From the NCBI RefSeq assembly GCF_001672755.1, contig NZ_LZKI01000026.1:1-51618 (forward strand): DNA of 51,618 nt, given 5' to 3'. Below the pieces are notes generated by a model that was not told the DNA's origin, made no database searches, and worked only from the letters and a program-made list of their open reading frames with translations. Positions 17,370-26,700 of this stretch are shown here, one piece after another. A program made the position numbers and the translations under genes. The DNA comes from Mycobacterium colombiense. GTDB lineage: Bacteria; Actinomycetota; Actinomycetes; Mycobacteriales; Mycobacteriaceae. Every line of letters starts with the position of its first letter. Position 1 is the stretch's first letter.

Positions 17370-18508
17370 CAGATTTCCAGTTCGGCCACCAGCGCATCGA
17401 CGACCGCACGCAGGTCGCCGTCGTGTTCCTCGGCCACCCGGCGCTGCCGCTGGTAGGAGGCACCCTGCCGGGGGATGTCGGCCACCGCGGCCAGCTCGTC
17501 GACGCAGTTCAACTTCCTGGCCACCGGCTCCAGCCGGTTCAGCACGTCGTCGAGATCATCGGTGACCAAGCGCTCGTTGCTGTCGGCGTCCAGGATGATC
17601 ACCGCGTCCAGGCCGTAGCGGGCGGCGCGCCACTTGTTCTCCTGGTTGTGCCAGGGCGGCATGCTCGGCAGCGACTCGTCGGCTTCCAGCCGGCGATCCA
17701 GATCGACCACCAGGCAGTGCGTCAGCGCGACCAGCGCACCCAGCTCGCGCAGGTTGGACACGCCGTCGCAGATCCGCATTTCGATCGTACCCAGGTGCGG
17801 GGAAGGCCTGATGTCCCAACGGACTTCGTCGACGTGGTCGATGATGCCGGTCTTCTTCTGGTCGTAGACGAAGCGTTCGAATTCCGCCCACGTCTGAAAT
17901 TGAAACGGCAGGCCCGCGGTGGGCAGCTGCTGAAACATCATCGCCCGGTTGCTGGCGTACCCGGTGTCCACGCCCGTCCACCACGGCGACGACGCCGACA
18001 GCGCCAGCAGGTGCGGGTAGTAGTTCAGCAGCGACGTCATGATCGGCATCACCTTGTTCGGCGACGAGATACCGACGTGCACGTGCACACCCCAGATCAG
18101 CATCTGCCGCCCCCACCATTGGGTGCGTTTGATCAGTTCGGCATAGCGCGGGGCGTCGGTCAGCTTCTGAGAAGTCCACTGCGCGAACGGGTGTGCGCCG
18201 GCGCAGAACAACTCCATGCCCCGCTCCCGCACGACGCGGCGCGCCGGCCCCAGGGTCTGCCGCAGATCCTCCATGGCCTCGCCCGCGGACTGGCAGATGC
18301 CGGTGACCACCTCGACGGTGTTGCGCAGCAATTCCTTGTGGACGCGCGGGTTTTCGCCGATCTCGGCGATCACCGCGGTGGCCTCGTTGCTCAGGTCGCG
18401 GGTGTGCGCGTCGACGAGGGCGAACTCCCATTCGACCCCGAGGGTCGGCCGTGCCGAACGGGCGAAGTCGATGTGGGTGTTCGCCCTATTAGCCGGCGCC
18501 GATGACAC
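17369..18508 (-). CDS. Carboxylate-amine ligase, YbdK/GCS2 family (Rv0433-like)
   Basis: A glutamate-cysteine-ligase type 2 family protein of 379 residues. Characteristic parts are [14 protein letters not shown] near the N-terminus, [12 protein letters not shown] with metal-binding histidines, [29 protein letters not shown] and [12 protein letters not shown]. The family forms gamma-glutamyl peptide bonds with ATP. The true substrate in mycobacteria is uncertain, since they make mycothiol rather than glutathione. GTG 18508 is chosen because the length fits Rv0433 (376); a GTG at 18535 is possible but extends further into sodC. It overlaps sodC by 20 bases. Confidence 0.85.
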   Translation of the reverse strand: MSSAPANRANTHIDFARSARPTLGVEWEFALVDAHTRDLSNEATAVIAEIGENPRVHKELLRNTVEVVTGICQSAGEAMEDLRQTLGPARRVVRERGMELFCAGAHPFAQWTSQKLTDAPRYAELIKRTQWWGRQMLIWGVHVHVGISSPNKVMPIMTSLLNYYPHLLALSASSPWWTGVDTGYASNRAMMFQQLPTAGLPFQFQTWAEFERFVYDQKKTGIIDHVDEVRWDIRPSPHLGTIEMRICDGVSNLRELGALVALTHCLVVDLDRRLEADESLPSMPPWHNQENKWRAARYGLDAVIILDADSNERLVTDDLDDVLNRLEPVARKLNCVDELAAVADIPRQGASYQRQRRVAEEHDGDLRAVVDALVAELEI

Positions 18509-19154
18509 CGCACGCCACCCGCTTGCCGGGGTCACCGGTACTCATCGTCATGTCGTTGGGGCCCGGATTGGTCTGGTTGTTGCTTCCGGCGTTGGCGGAG
18601 TTGGCCGCACCGGCGTGGATGATGATTGCGGTCTTCTGCCCGGTGAGCAGATCCTCCATGCCGAACGCGTCCGTGGTGGTCATCAACGTGCCGGAGCCGT
18701 CCTGGCGCACCAGCAAGGAGGGCAGGGCTCCACTGGCGGGCTCGGCGGTGTGCCCGGGCGCCTGGAAGTGGTCGCCGGCGGACAGGAAGTCGCCGGGCGC
18801 GCCGCCGGTCGGGGCGACCGAGTTGGGCTCGCACTTGCCGACCTTGTGGATGTGCACATCGTGAAAGCCCGGTGTGAGCACGCCGTTGGCGGTCGTCTCG
18901 ATGGTGACGGTGGCGTAGCCGTTGTTGAATTCGAACATCGCGGTGGCGACCTGGGTGCCGTCCGGCGCCTTCAGGTGCGTGGTGATGCTCGGCGCGGTCG
19001 CGGGCCCGGGCTCCGCAGCTTTGGCGGCCGAGGGCGACGGTGATCCGGTCCAGATCGCGGGAGTGGTGCCCGGAACCGATGACACGTGCTCGGGTGACGA
19101 GCAGGCACCCAACAGCACGACGCCACCGGCCAGAACCAGAGGCAGCTTACGCAT
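18489..19154 (-). CDS. sodC: Cu/Zn-type superoxide dismutase lipoprotein
   Basis: SodC converts superoxide to peroxide and oxygen outside the membrane. The 221-residue precursor has a signal peptide [18 protein letters not shown] with lipobox LLGAC (Cys18), then a low-complexity Pro/Ser/Ala linker to about residue 55. Metal-binding histidines are in [22 protein letters not shown] and IIIHAGAAN; the active-site arginine is in GKRVACGVI, and Cys residues in GKCE and VACG would form the conserved disulfide. The M. tuberculosis orthologue Rv0432 is reported to be active with copper but without zinc. Upstream is virR on the same strand. Confidence 0.93.
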   Translation of the reverse strand: MRKLPLVLAGGVVLLGACSSPEHVSSVPGTTPAIWTGSPSPSAAKAAEPGPATAPSITTHLKAPDGTQVATAMFEFNNGYATVTIETTANGVLTPGFHDVHIHKVGKCEPNSVAPTGGAPGDFLSAGDHFQAPGHTAEPASGALPSLLVRQDGSGTLMTTTDAFGMEDLLTGQKTAIIIHAGAANSANAGSNNQTNPGPNDMTMSTGDPGKRVACGVIGAG

Positions 19155-19175
19155 AGCCAGCAGCCTATCGCCTAC

Positions 19176-19652
19176 CTAGCCCGCGACAAGGACGATGACA
19201 CCCGGCGGCTCGCCACTGAGTGCGGGGATTCGCGGTTCGACGGGCGCGCCCAGATTCTTGCCCACCGCATCGGCGGTGGCGTGCTCGTCGCCGGCGTCGG
19301 TGTAGTAGACCGTGGTGGACGAGACGTCGGGCACGGTCATGTTGTCGACCTTGGTGACTTTGAAGCCGGCGGAGGTCAGCTGGTCTTTGGTGCGCGCGGC
19401 GACGCCCTCTTTCGAGGAGATGTTGTAGATCTGCACCTCGGCCTGGGTGCCGGCCGGCTTGGCGGTGGGCGACGCCGACGCGGAGCTGGTGGCACTCGCG
19501 CTGGACACCGCGGACGCCGAATCGTCGTCAGAGCTCCCGGACGAACCCAGGGCCTGCCAACCGAGCAGCAGGAAAATGACGCCGAGGAACAGCAGCACCA
19601 TCACCATGGCCCGCAGGGGCAGCCCGGTGGAGTCGGGAACTCGTTCTTTCAT
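19176..19652 (-). CDS. virR: VirR-like LytR_C domain membrane protein
   Basis: The 158-residue protein has a short cytoplasmic start (MKERVPDSTGLPLRAM), one transmembrane helix (about 15-35, VMVLLFLGVIFLLLGWQAL), a Ser/Ala/Asp-rich linker (37-68) and an extracytoplasmic LytR_C domain (about 71-155, EVQIYNISSKEGVAARTKDQ). It matches M. tuberculosis Rv0431, known as VirR, which affects release of membrane vesicles and cell-wall integrity. It lies between the DUF3263 gene and sodC on the same strand. Confidence 0.88.
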   Translation of the reverse strand: MKERVPDSTGLPLRAMVMVLLFLGVIFLLLGWQALGSSGSSDDDSASAVSSASATSSASASPTAKPAGTQAEVQIYNISSKEGVAARTKDQLTSAGFKVTKVDNMTVPDVSSTTVYYTDAGDEHATADAVGKNLGAPVEPRIPALSGEPPGVIVLVAG

Positions 19653-19671
19653 CGAGCCCTACTGTAACGAG

Positions 19672-19980
19672 TCAGGTCACCTCGAAGCCGAGGCGCCGCG
19701 CCGCACGTGCCTTCTGCCTGCTGGCGCGCAGCCGGCGCAGCCGTTTCACCAGCATCGGGTCGGCGGCCAGGGCCTCGGGCCGATCGACGAGCGCGTTGAG
19801 CACTTGGTAGTAGCGCGTCGCCGACATGGAGAACAACTCCTTGATGGCGTCTTCCTTCACACCGGCGAACTTCCACCACTGGCGCTCGAAGGCCAGGATG
19901 TCGTGCTCGCGGCGGGTCAGCCCATCTGCGATCTCAGAGTCGTCCCCCGATCGATTTGCCCGCGCCATGGCGCTGTCCAT
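19672..19980 (-). CDS. DUF3263 protein (Rv0430-like)
   Basis: A 102-residue protein of the actinobacterial DUF3263 family. The core GLTRREHDILAFERQWWKFA (about 20-39) is followed by a helical stretch FSMSATRYYQVLNALVDRPEA, resembling a helix-turn-helix, and a basic tail (RRLRASRQKARAARRLG). DNA binding is plausible but unproven. Upstream of virR on the same strand (19-base gap), so probably the first gene of a DUF3263-virR-sodC-ligase-LON unit. It is divergent from def across a 202-bp region that contains a 12-bp direct repeat. Confidence 0.83.
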   Translation of the reverse strand: MDSAMARANRSGDDSEIADGLTRREHDILAFERQWWKFAGVKEDAIKELFSMSATRYYQVLNALVDRPEALAADPMLVKRLRRLRASRQKARAARRLGFEVT

Positions 19981-19997
19981 ATCGCTTCCCCTGGACC

Positions 19998-20059
19998 CTT
20001 TCGGCGAATTCCGAACTGCTCGAATGACTTGACTTAGCTATGGGCGTCTTTCGGCGAAT
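19998..20059. repeat. 12-bp direct repeat, 50-bp period, in divergent promoter region
   Basis: CTTTCGGCGAAT occurs at 19998-20009 and again at 20048-20059, exactly 50 bp apart. Its core TTCGGCGAA is a palindrome with one central base. Both copies lie between the divergent DUF3263 and def genes, which suggests a shared regulator site about five helical turns apart. Function is inferred. Confidence 0.55.
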
Positions 20060-20182
20060 ATTGAAACACGCGCCAAACCCTCAAGCCGTCATCCAGACCC
20101 GCGAGTCGGCCGATTGGCCAAGATTGCCCAGACTCCGATCGCAGGCTGAGCAGCCCACAAGCGTGCGGTAGCTTAGCCGACC

Positions 20183-20776
20183 ATGGCAGTCGTTCCGATC
20201 CGCATCGTGGGAGATCCCGTCCTGCATACCCCGACACAGCCGGTGCCGGTCGCTGCCGACGGTTCACTGCCGGCGGATCTGGCCGAGTTGATCGCGAACA
20301 TGTACGACACCATGGACGCCGCGCACGGGGTGGGGCTGGCGGCCAACCAGATCGGGGTCGGCCTGCGGGTCTTCGTCTACGACTGCGCCGACGACCGGGG
20401 CCGCACCGATCGCCGGCGCGGTGTCGTCGTCAACCCGGTTTTGGAAACCTCCGAGATACCCGAGACCATGCCCGACCCGGACAACGACGACGAGGGCTGC
20501 CTGTCGGTGCCGGGCGAGTCGTTCCCGACCGGCCGCGCCAAGTGGGCCCGCGTCACCGGGCTCGACGCCGACGGCCGGCCGGTCACCATCGAAGGCAACG
20601 ACCTGTTCGCGCGGATGCTGCAGCACGAGACCGGGCATCTGGACGGCTTCCTCTATCTGGACCGCCTCGTCGGCCGGCACGCCCGCAGCGCGAAACGTGC
20701 CGTCAAATCCCACGACTGGGGCGTTCCCGGCCTCTCCTGGATGCCCGGCGAGGGACCGGACCCGTTCGGTCACTGA
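20183..20776 (+). CDS. def: Peptide deformylase
   Basis: Def removes the N-formyl group from nascent proteins. The 197-residue protein has all three family motifs: [10 protein letters not shown] (about 50-59), EGCLSVPG with the metal-binding cysteine (about 104-111) and QHETGHLDG with HExxH (about 148-156). An insertion between motif 1 and 2 ([20 protein letters not shown]) is typical of mycobacterial enzymes. The ATG follows no strong Shine-Dalgarno sequence. Its stop shares one base with the ATG of the GNAT gene, so the two are coupled. Orthologue of Rv0429c. Confidence 0.95.
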   Translation: MAVVPIRIVGDPVLHTPTQPVPVAADGSLPADLAELIANMYDTMDAAHGVGLAANQIGVGLRVFVYDCADDRGRTDRRRGVVVNPVLETSEIPETMPDPDNDDEGCLSVPGESFPTGRAKWARVTGLDADGRPVTIEGNDLFARMLQHETGHLDGFLYLDRLVGRHARSAKRAVKSHDWGVPGLSWMPGEGPDPFGH

Positions 20777-21687
20777 TGGTTTCGTGGCCCGACCCGGGAA
20801 CCCGGGTGACGGTTCGCTACCGCCGCCCGGCCGGTTCGGTGCCGCCGTTGACCGATGCGGTGGGCCACCTGCTGGCGGTCGACCCGATGGTGCGGGTGCA
20901 GACGAAGACCGGCGCGGTCGTCGAGTTCGCACCCTCGGACGCCGTCGCGCTGCGGGTGCTCACCGACACCCCCATCCGGACCTCGCAGATCCGTGCGCTC
21001 GAGCATGCCGCCGCCGCGGCCTGGCCGGGCGCGGAGCACTCCTGGCTGGACGGCTGGCTGCTGCGGGCCGGCCACGGCGTCGGGCTTGCCGCCAATTCCG
21101 CGGTGCCGCTTGACCTTTCGGCTCAGATCGGCACCGTGCCGGCGATCGTCGACTGGTATGAACGCCGCGGCCTGACGCCGCGACTGGCCCTGCCCGACCG
21201 GGTGCTGCCGTCGCCGCCCGGGCTGACCGGCGAACACACGGAACGGGTTGTGGTGCGCGATCTTTCCGATGCGCCGGCCCGCGATGCCGGCCCGTCCGTT
21301 GCCTTGTCAGCGCGCCCCGACGACGCCTGGCTGCGGATATCCGGCGGTGACATTCCGGTCGACGTGCTCACCGCCGTCCTCGAGGGGGAGCTCGCGTTCG
21401 GAAGGCACGGCGATGCAGCGGCCGCGCGCGCCGCGGTGACCGGCGCACCCGATGGCGCTCGCTGGGTGGGCATCTCGTGCGTGCGCTCCGCGGACTACGC
21501 CGACGAGCTGGCGGCGGTGAACTTGTGCGAGGCGTTATTGGCGTGGGGCGCCGGTCGTGGCGCGACGCGCGGCTACCTGCGGGTCCCCGACACGGGCGCG
21601 ACGACGCTTGCCGCGGCGCTGGGATTCCGGCTGCACCACCGCCGCCGCTACTTCCCGGTGCGCTCCGCCGGCTGGGATAGCGTCTAG
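20776..21687 (+). CDS. GNAT-family N-acetyltransferase (Rv0428c-like)
   Basis: The 303-residue protein starts at ATG 20776, overlapping the def stop by one base. The N-terminal 75 residues form a small beta-rich domain (GTRVTVRYRRPAGSVPPLTD). A GNAT-like fold follows; the C-terminal RGATRGYLRVPDTGATTLAAALGFRLHHRR has the acetyl-CoA-binding pattern. AEHSWLDGWLLRAGHG in the middle is typical of this actinobacterial group. Its coupling to peptide deformylase hints at action on protein N-termini or metabolites, but the substrate is unknown. Confidence 0.8.
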   Translation: MVSWPDPGTRVTVRYRRPAGSVPPLTDAVGHLLAVDPMVRVQTKTGAVVEFAPSDAVALRVLTDTPIRTSQIRALEHAAAAAWPGAEHSWLDGWLLRAGHGVGLAANSAVPLDLSAQIGTVPAIVDWYERRGLTPRLALPDRVLPSPPGLTGEHTERVVVRDLSDAPARDAGPSVALSARPDDAWLRISGGDIPVDVLTAVLEGELAFGRHGDAAAARAAVTGAPDGARWVGISCVRSADYADELAAVNLCEALLAWGAGRGATRGYLRVPDTGATTLAAALGFRLHHRRRYFPVRSAGWDSV

Positions 21688-21689
21688 CC

Positions 21690-22565
21690 ATGCCCGACGG
21701 AACGATCGGCGGCGGCGACCCGTCGCGCCTGCGGCTGGCCACCTGGAACGTCAACTCGATTCGCTCCCGGCTGCCCCGCGTCATCGACTGGCTGGCCCGC
21801 GCCGACGTCGACGTGCTGGCGATGCAGGAGACCAAATGCTCTGACAGCCAGTTCCCCACCCTGCCGTTCTTCGAACTCGGCTACGAGGTGGCCCACGTCG
21901 GTTTCAACCAGTGGAACGGCGTCGCGATCGCGTCGCGTGTCGGTCTCGACGATGTTCAGATCGGCTTCGACGGCCAGCCCAGCTGGAGCAGCAAGCCCGA
22001 AGTCGCCGCCACCGCGGAGGCACGCGCCCTGGCCGCCACGTGCGGCGGCGTCCGGATGTGGAGCCTCTACATTCCCAACGGCCGCGCCCTGGCCGATCCG
22101 CACTACACGTACAAACTCGAATGGCTTGCCGCACTGCATGATTCGGCGGAAGGTTGGCTGCGCGACGATCCCACCGCCGCGATCGCACTGGCCGGCGACT
22201 GGAACATCGCCCCGCAGGACGACGACGTCTGGAGCATGGAGTTCTTCGCCGGCGCCACGCATGTCTCGGAGCCGGAACGCCGCGCGTTCGAGGCCATCGT
22301 CGAGGCGCAATTCACCGATTTGGTACGCCCTTTCGCTCCGGGTCCCGGGGTCTACACGTATTGGGACTACACCCAGCTGCGATTCCCGAAGCGACAGGGC
22401 ATGCGCATCGATTTCATCCTGGGCTCACCGGCTTTGGCGGGCCGCGTGACCGACGCGCAGATCGTCCGCGAAGAACGCAAGGGCAAGGCGGCCAGCGATC
22501 ACGCGCCGGTGCTCATCGATGTGAGGCGTGACCAGCCACGGCCCAACGGCCCGGCCTCGCATTAA
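21690..22565 (+). CDS. xthA: Exodeoxyribonuclease III
   Basis: A 291-residue AP endonuclease/3'-5' exonuclease for base-excision repair. Signature motifs are LATWNVNSIRSRL near the N-terminus, MQETKCSD with the metal-binding glutamate, IPNGRAL with the catalytic tyrosine region upstream, LAGDWNIAPQDDD with Asp and Asn, RIDFILGS and SDHAPV with the catalytic histidine. Length is normal. It starts two bases after the GNAT stop. Orthologue of Rv0427c. Confidence 0.95.
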   Translation: MPDGTIGGGDPSRLRLATWNVNSIRSRLPRVIDWLARADVDVLAMQETKCSDSQFPTLPFFELGYEVAHVGFNQWNGVAIASRVGLDDVQIGFDGQPSWSSKPEVAATAEARALAATCGGVRMWSLYIPNGRALADPHYTYKLEWLAALHDSAEGWLRDDPTAAIALAGDWNIAPQDDDVWSMEFFAGATHVSEPERRAFEAIVEAQFTDLVRPFAPGPGVYTYWDYTQLRFPKRQGMRIDFILGSPALAGRVTDAQIVREERKGKAASDHAPVLIDVRRDQPRPNGPASH

Positions 22566-22654
22566 GCTCGGGCAAATTTCGTGCGGCTTCTCGTTGTCTG
22601 CGCGATGGCTTGGTGGCAGGCTTTAAAAATCAGTAGCAAGAGCAGGGAGTCATC

Positions 22655-23101
22655 ATGAGTGTCATCGGCGGAGCAGTCCGAGGCGTGAGTCAGGCGGTGA
22701 ACCGCGCGGCGACCGCGACGACCGCGGCCGCCGGTGCCGTGGGCGGCGCGGCGGTCAACGGGGTCATCGGCGGTGTCACCGGCGCCGCGGAGGGCGTCAA
22801 GCGCGGGATGAACAGCGGCAGCCACTCGGCGCCCGCGGCCGCGCTGGCCTTCGGCGCGCTGGGGGTCGCCGGATTGGTGGAGTGGCCGCTGCTGTTGGCG
22901 GTCGGCGGCAGCGCCCTGCTGTTGCAGAAGCTGAGCCGCAAGCAGGGGGCCGAGCCCCGGGCGGTCAAAGCGAACCTCAAAGCGGTGCCGGCGGAGTCGG
23001 CCCCGCGAAAATCGCCGCCCGCGAAAACCGCCAGCAAGTCCACGGCCAAGAAAACGGCCGGACGCCGGGCGGGCTCCCCTGGGTTGCGCAGCACCAACTA
23101 G
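22655..23101 (+). CDS. Small membrane-associated protein (Rv0426c-like)
   Basis: The 148-residue protein starts at ATG 22655 after GCAGGGAG. The N-terminus is Gly/Ala/Thr-rich (GVSQAVNRAATATTAAAGAVGG), followed by one or two hydrophobic segments (about 66-92, ALAFGALGVAGLVEWPLLLA) and a Lys/Ala-rich tail (PPAKTASKSTAKKTAGRRAG) that looks histone-like or nucleic-acid-binding. The function is unknown. In M. tuberculosis the orthologue precedes ctpH, whose own N-terminus carries related sequence. Here ctpH is absent and the next same-strand gene is the Rv0424c homologue. Confidence 0.75.
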   Translation: MSVIGGAVRGVSQAVNRAATATTAAAGAVGGAAVNGVIGGVTGAAEGVKRGMNSGSHSAPAAALAFGALGVAGLVEWPLLLAVGGSALLLQKLSRKQGAEPRAVKANLKAVPAESAPRKSPPAKTASKSTAKKTAGRRAGSPGLRSTN

Positions 23102-23116
23102 GCGAACCGACGCCGA

Positions 23117-23392
23117 TCAGCCGGTTGCTCGGCTGTACACCGGCGGGTCCGGTTGCGGCAGCGGCCAGCGCACCACGCGATCTTCGGCGTGGGCGGACGG
23201 ATCCGGACAGATCGGGCCCCGGACCACCCGGGGCCGCGCGTTCGCGCCGCGACGAGGCTCCCGATCGCTGTGCCGGATCTCGACGACCCCCACGCGCCAC
23301 AACAGCGCATAGAGTTCGAGTAGCGGCACCCTGAGCACCGAAGCAAACGACGAAACTAGCGGATCGCCCCCGGTGTCGGTCATCGTCGACAT
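23117..23392 (-). CDS. Small hypothetical protein (91 aa)
   Basis: On the minus strand an ATG at 23392 opens 91 codons beginning MSTMTDTGGDPLVSSFASVL, with third positions mostly G or C as in neighbouring genes. The early part (VLRVPLLELYALLWRVGVVEIRH) is amphipathic; the rest is Arg/Pro-rich. There is no clear ribosome site and I recognise no family. A second start at 23383 is possible. It lies antiparallel between the two genes that flank ctpH in M. tuberculosis. Confidence 0.4.
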   Translation of the reverse strand: MSTMTDTGGDPLVSSFASVLRVPLLELYALLWRVGVVEIRHSDREPRRGANARPRVVRGPICPDPSAHAEDRVVRWPLPQPDPPVYSRATG

Positions 23393-23452
23393 AAGTCCGA
23401 CGTTGGACGCGCGACCCAGCGAGACGGGAAACCCTTCGTTACCGAAAGGCAA

Positions 23453-23731
23453 ATGATGGCGGAAAAGAAGTCGCGGCGCGGCACGACCCAGCGCGAGGCG
23501 GTGGAGAAGGTCCGCGAGGGCGAAACATTTGTGGTCAACCTGCCGGCGGTCGGTCAGGTGGAAATCCCCAGGCCAGAGCAGCTGGCCTACTTCGGCGGGC
23601 TGGCGGCCCTGGCGGCCCTCGAACTCATCGACTGGCCGGTCGCCCTGGTCATCGCCGCCGGACACTTCCTGGCAAGCAGCCACCACAACAAGCTGCTGGA
23701 GGAGCTCGGCGAGGCGATGGAGGAGGCCTAG
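23453..23731 (+). CDS. Small membrane protein (Rv0424c-like)
   Basis: A 92-residue protein with two adjacent ATGs (23453, 23456) after GAAAGG. A charged N-terminus (MMAEKKSRRGTTQREAVEKV) is followed by VNLPAVGQVEIPRPEQLAY, two hydrophobic stretches (about 47-74, YFGGLAALAALELIDWPVAL) and an acidic helix (LLEELGEAMEEA). It shares the motif (V/I)(E/D)WP followed by a hydrophobic run with the protein at 22655. Function is unknown; in M. tuberculosis the two genes flank the P-type ATPase ctpH. Confidence 0.75.
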   Translation: MMAEKKSRRGTTQREAVEKVREGETFVVNLPAVGQVEIPRPEQLAYFGGLAALAALELIDWPVALVIAAGHFLASSHHNKLLEELGEAMEEA

Positions 23732-23735
23732 CCGG

Positions 23736-26700
23736 TCAGTTCGCCGCCCCCGCGACGGCGTCGTCGAAGCGCAGGGTGACGCGGGTGCCCGCCGAGGTAC
23801 GCAGCGTCTCCACGTTGTCGGCCAATCCGCTCATCAGCGTGAGCCCGCGCCCGCGGCGGCGGCTGCGCAGGCTGGCCGACGAATCGCCGATCCACTGCCC
23901 GGTATCGCTGACGGTGACCGCGACGGTGCCCAGATGCAGGAAGGCCTCGATGGACACCGTCTGGCGTGGCTCATTGCGGCTGCCGTGTTCGATCGCGTTG
24001 GTGACGGCTTCACCGGTCGCCAACAGGATGTCCGTTTGCCGACGCGGCACGACGACGATGGCGTGCAGCCAGTCCCGCAGCTGCTCGCGCGCGACCGGAA
24101 TCTGAGCGGGTGCGGCCGGCACCACGGTGGCGAAGCTGCCCGCGGCCAGGTGGCTGGGCCGTAGCGCGAGCACCACGACGTCGTCGCGGTAGCCGGACGG
24201 CGGGGCCATCCGGGACAGCAACTCCGCGCAGATCCGTTCCACCGGCAGCCCGGCGCACTGCGCCGCGGCCGCCTGCAGCCGGTCGAATCCGTCGTCGAGC
24301 GTTTCGCCGGGCCGTTCGATGAGTCCGTCGGTGTAGAGCAGGATCAGCCCGCCCGCCGGCAGCTCGGCCGTCGCGGTGTCGCCGAGCGGCGCGCCCGCCG
24401 GGTCGTGGGCGCCGTATCCCGTCACCGACACCGGGGCACGCCGGCCGGATTCCAGGTAGATCGCCCGCCCGTCGGGCAGCACCAGCAGCGGGTACGGGTG
24501 TCCGGCGCAGCTGTAGCTGACGGTGGCGACGCCGTCGCGAGCTTCGGTGTCGATCTGCGCGTACGCCACCGTCGCGCAGCGCGCGCCGTCGACGCTGGCG
24601 GCGTAGCGGTCCAGCGCGCCCAGCACCGCGTCCGGCTCGCCCGCGGTCAGCGCGGACGCGGCGACCGCGGCGCGCAGCCTGCTCATCACGATCGCCGCGG
24701 CCAGGCCGTGGCCGACCACGTCGCCGACCGATATCGCGATCCGGCCGGGGTGGTCCAGCGGGGTGACCGAGTACCAGTCACCGCCGACCCGCATCGCCTC
24801 GCCCGCCGGCTGGTAGACGGCCGACACGACCGCGGCGGTGGAGCCGCGATCCAAGTCGAGCAGGTGCTCTTGGAAGTCGACGGCGATCTCATGTTCGCGG
24901 GCCATCAGCCGCACCCGGTCCAGGGCCGCGGACGTCAGCTCGGCCATCCGGGCGAAGGCGTCGAGTTCGCCGGCGTCGAATTCGCGCGGCGCGGGCCACA
25001 ACAACGCGAGCACACCCAGGATGCGGCCGGAGCCGTCCCGCAGCGGGTGGCTCACGCAGGCGCGGATGCTCGCCGCGCTGTCCTGCACGGCGTGCTCGTA
25101 GCGCGGCGGCAGGTCGAACGTGTCGGCGACGACCATCGACTGACCGGTGCGGGCGACGTCGGCCCCGATCAACGGGGCGTCGAGCGCGACGACGTGGTAG
25201 CGGTCCCGGAACTCCGCGGGCAGGTCGCCGGCGTATTCGAACCGCAGGTAGTGCTCGCCGTCGACCACCCCGATCGCGAGGGCGCCGGCGTCGCCGGAGC
25301 CGAAGGAGGAGCCCAGCAGGGCGTCCATGATCCCGCCGACCGAGCTGGTGCCCTGCAGCGCCGAGTCGAGGTGCACCAGGTCCGAGGCCAGGAGCGACTG
25401 CGCCTCGCGGCGCTGCCGGTCCCGCTCGCGGCCGACCGCGGACAATCTCGACGCCAACCGATCGATCAGCTCTTGGGACCGGAACGGCTTGGGCAGGTAG
25501 TCGTCGGCCCCGCCGGCGTAGCCCTCGTTGACGGCCTCCGCGCCGGCCCGGGCGGACAGCATCAGGATCGGGGTCGCCGCCAATTCCGGGTCAGCGCGCA
25601 CGGCGGCGACGAATCCGAAGCCGTCGAGCCCGGGCATCATCACGTCGGTGACGATCGCGTCCGGGCGCAGGTTCCGCGTGGCGGCCAGTGCCGACTCGCC
25701 GTCGCCGACCAGTACCGTCTCCCACCGCGCCGACAGCACCCGGTCCAGGTGCGCCCGCATGTCGGCGTTGTCGTCGGCGATCAGCACCAGTTGGCGGGTC
25801 GTCCCGGGTGCGGCGCCGGGTTCGGCGGCCGTCATCACCCACTGACTGGCCTCCGCGACATACGGGTTGGTCTCATCCAACCCGGCGGGCGACGGCTCGA
25901 TGACCGCCCCCGAGACCGATCGTGGCACCCGGATGGTGACGGTCGTCCCGCGGTCCACTTCGCTGTCGATCGCCACCGTGCCCCGTTGCAGGTCGACCAG
26001 CCCCCGGACCAAAGACAACCCGATCCCGGTGCCCTCGACGCTGCGGCCACGAACGTTGTCGGCCCGGTAGAAGCGCTCGAACAGCAGCTTCTGATCCTCG
26101 GCGCCGATCCCCACCCCGGTGTCGCGCACGGCGATCACACAATCCCCGGATTCGGTTCGCACCTGCACCGAAATCGTGCCCTGCAGCGTGTATTTGACCG
26201 CATTGGACAGCAGATTGAGGACGATGGTCTCCCACATGCCCGGATCGACATCGGCCAGGGCCGGCGCGCAGTCCAGCTCCAGCTCGAGCCCCGCCCGCTG
26301 GCACAGTTCGGCGAACGACGACGCGATCTGCTCGGTGAGTGCGCCGACGTCGGTGCGCATCAGCTTCGCGTTGGCCCGGCCGGCCTCAATGCGGGAGAAG
26401 TCGAGCAGCGAGTCCACCAGGCGCTGCAGACGGCGCGCGTTGCGTCCCGCGGTGGTAAGCCGCTCCGCGAGAACGCTTTCCGGCGCGGCGTCGGACAGTG
26501 CGTCGTCAAGCGGTCCGAGCAGCAGGGTCAGCGGGGTGCGGAACTCGTGGCTGACGTTGGTCAGAAACGCGGTCTTCGCCCGGTCCAGTTCGGCCAGCGC
26601 ATCGGCGCGATGCCGTTGCTGCTCGTAGGAGGCGATCGTGGCGAATGTCGACGTCAACTGGTCGGCCAGCAGCTGGCAGAAACCGTGAAACTGCGTGTCG

